A stretch of DNA of 64,000 bases from Climacium dendroides (lineage: Eukaryota > Streptophyta > Bryopsida > Hypnales > Climaciaceae): positions 27,137,345 to 27,201,344 of the forward strand of contig OX467089.1 of NCBI GenBank assembly GCA_950106755.1, read 5' to 3'. A program made the position numbers and the translations under genes. Under the pieces are notes generated by a model. That model ran no database searches. It was not told the DNA's origin and was given only the letters and a program-made list of their open reading frames with translations. Below are positions 63,038 to 64,000 of the stretch, piece after piece. Within the stretch, counting starts at the first letter, position 1. Every line of letters begins with the position of its first letter.

Positions 63038-64000
63038 TGATATCGATTGAATGAGAAGTATCCGGATTGTGACTACTCACTTAATCTCCCTTATTTCACT
63101 TATCCTATTTCATTCCGGAAACTTAGTACATTCCAGATTCCGTTCCGGATCCGGACACACCCGGATCTGAGTTCCGTCTCTCTTCCGTCACTAGTTTTTG
63201 TTGCCTCTGTTTTACCCTCAGAGGGTCCGCCCTTGATCTAGAAAGGGGTGGGGACTCACCACTTGTACAATTATTCTCTCTGTACTCTGAATCTACTAAA
63301 CAACACATCCAAGACAACACAGTTGTAGTAGGAGGGAGGAGTATTCTCTCACAGTTTCCGGATTGGCCGATCCGGAATCAGGTTACACAGAGCACTTTTC
63401 CCACCTCTCTTACTACAACGACGGATCAGAACCTATAGACCCAAAAGAATAGAATCTCAAGGAGAAGACAATTTACCAAAGGGGAGGTTGGCAGACTTTC
63501 CGAAGTAGCGGGAGATCCTTTCCTTTGGCGGTTGCTTAACTCCGCACAGAACCCTCCTGGTTCCGGACTCGCACGGACCTCTACCCTCTATTCCGGATTG
63601 CTGTTCCAGCAATTTAAAAGCACGTTGCACTTGCACTCCCTTACTCAGCTTTGCATTCCTTCTCACTAGCTCCACTCCCAGACGATCCGTAGCTCAAGAT
63701 CCGGATTCCTTCTCTCCCTCCCTTCTCTTTCTCCAATACCAGATCATACACCCATGCATACACCCTGCTCAAAAAGACCCTGTCTAAGCAAAAAGTGCAG
63801 CTAAAAATATCCTGGCTGACTTAGATTAAGAAAAAAAAATTGTAATACAAACGTGAAAGCACAAAAATCCAATGGAGTAGGATGGAATGGAATGGCAGAC
63901 AACTAACTTGCTTGCCCTTAAAATACTAACACAAAAACCCAAAGTCAACTCCTAAAAGCCTGAAAAGAAAAACCCGGAAATCCAGGCCACCAATCCCTGA
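63038..64000. other. TCCGGA-dense region without recognised genes
   Basis: The hexamer TCCGGA occurs nine times between 63061 and 63705. Composition is balanced to pyrimidine-rich (CTCTCTTCC-type runs). No coding similarity is seen. It may be part of an LTR or another transposon that continues beyond the window. The last 200 bases are AT-rich. Confidence 0.45.

Overview
The window is nuclear DNA of a streptophyte plant. Its genes are split by GT-AG introns, it encodes plant-specific families (monodehydroascorbate reductase, a plant-type cyclic-nucleotide-gated channel, a nucleus-encoded plastid ribosomal protein), and the spaces between genes are long, very AT-rich and full of decayed transposable elements. 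The sequence alone does not fix the lineage. A bryophyte or a streptophyte alga seems more likely than a seed plant, but that is inference.

Layout: 103-912 (+) holds the last two coding exons of monodehydroascorbate reductase. 913-8440 is AT-rich and contains members of a dispersed terminal-inverted-repeat family and a 285-bp foldback. 9377-14640 (+) is a complete 7-exon CNGC channel gene (724 aa) with an unusual pore triplet. 14641-31750 is repeat-rich; its main element is a Ty1/copia-type LTR retrotransposon at 21945-25985 with a 5-bp target duplication and four nested foldback elements. 32531-39946 (+) is a complete 18-exon AP-1 gamma-adaptin gene (877 aa), with a small unrecognised ORF diverging from it at 31969-32187. 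40620-46850 is AT-rich with decayed fragments. 47073-48043 (+) encodes a 164-aa small membrane protein resembling HCF153, and convergent to it at 49134-50017 (-) lies plastid ribosomal protein L35.

The right end (50-64 kb) is a transposon graveyard. It contains a member of the dispersed family (50761-51713), a decayed ETO1-like (BTB/TPR) pseudogene (53573-55597, -), a complete non-autonomous CACTA element with a CTA target duplication and large internal arrays (56086-58621), stop-interrupted exons resembling a plant CACTA-associated protein (60312-62119, -), a second CACTA-like element with 22-bp subterminal arrays (62120-63037), and a stretch unusually dense in TCCGGA.

The intact genes are ordinary housekeeping or signalling genes: ascorbate recycling, a Ca2+/cation channel, clathrin-coated vesicle sorting and plastid translation or biogenesis. 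They form no operon-like unit. I did not find a clear new defence or metabolic system. The most unusual material is the TQT pore of the channel, the dispersed CCCTAAAGG-terminated repeat family, and the layered transposon nest at the right end. All exon boundaries were placed by eye from splice consensus plus reading-frame and family continuity.
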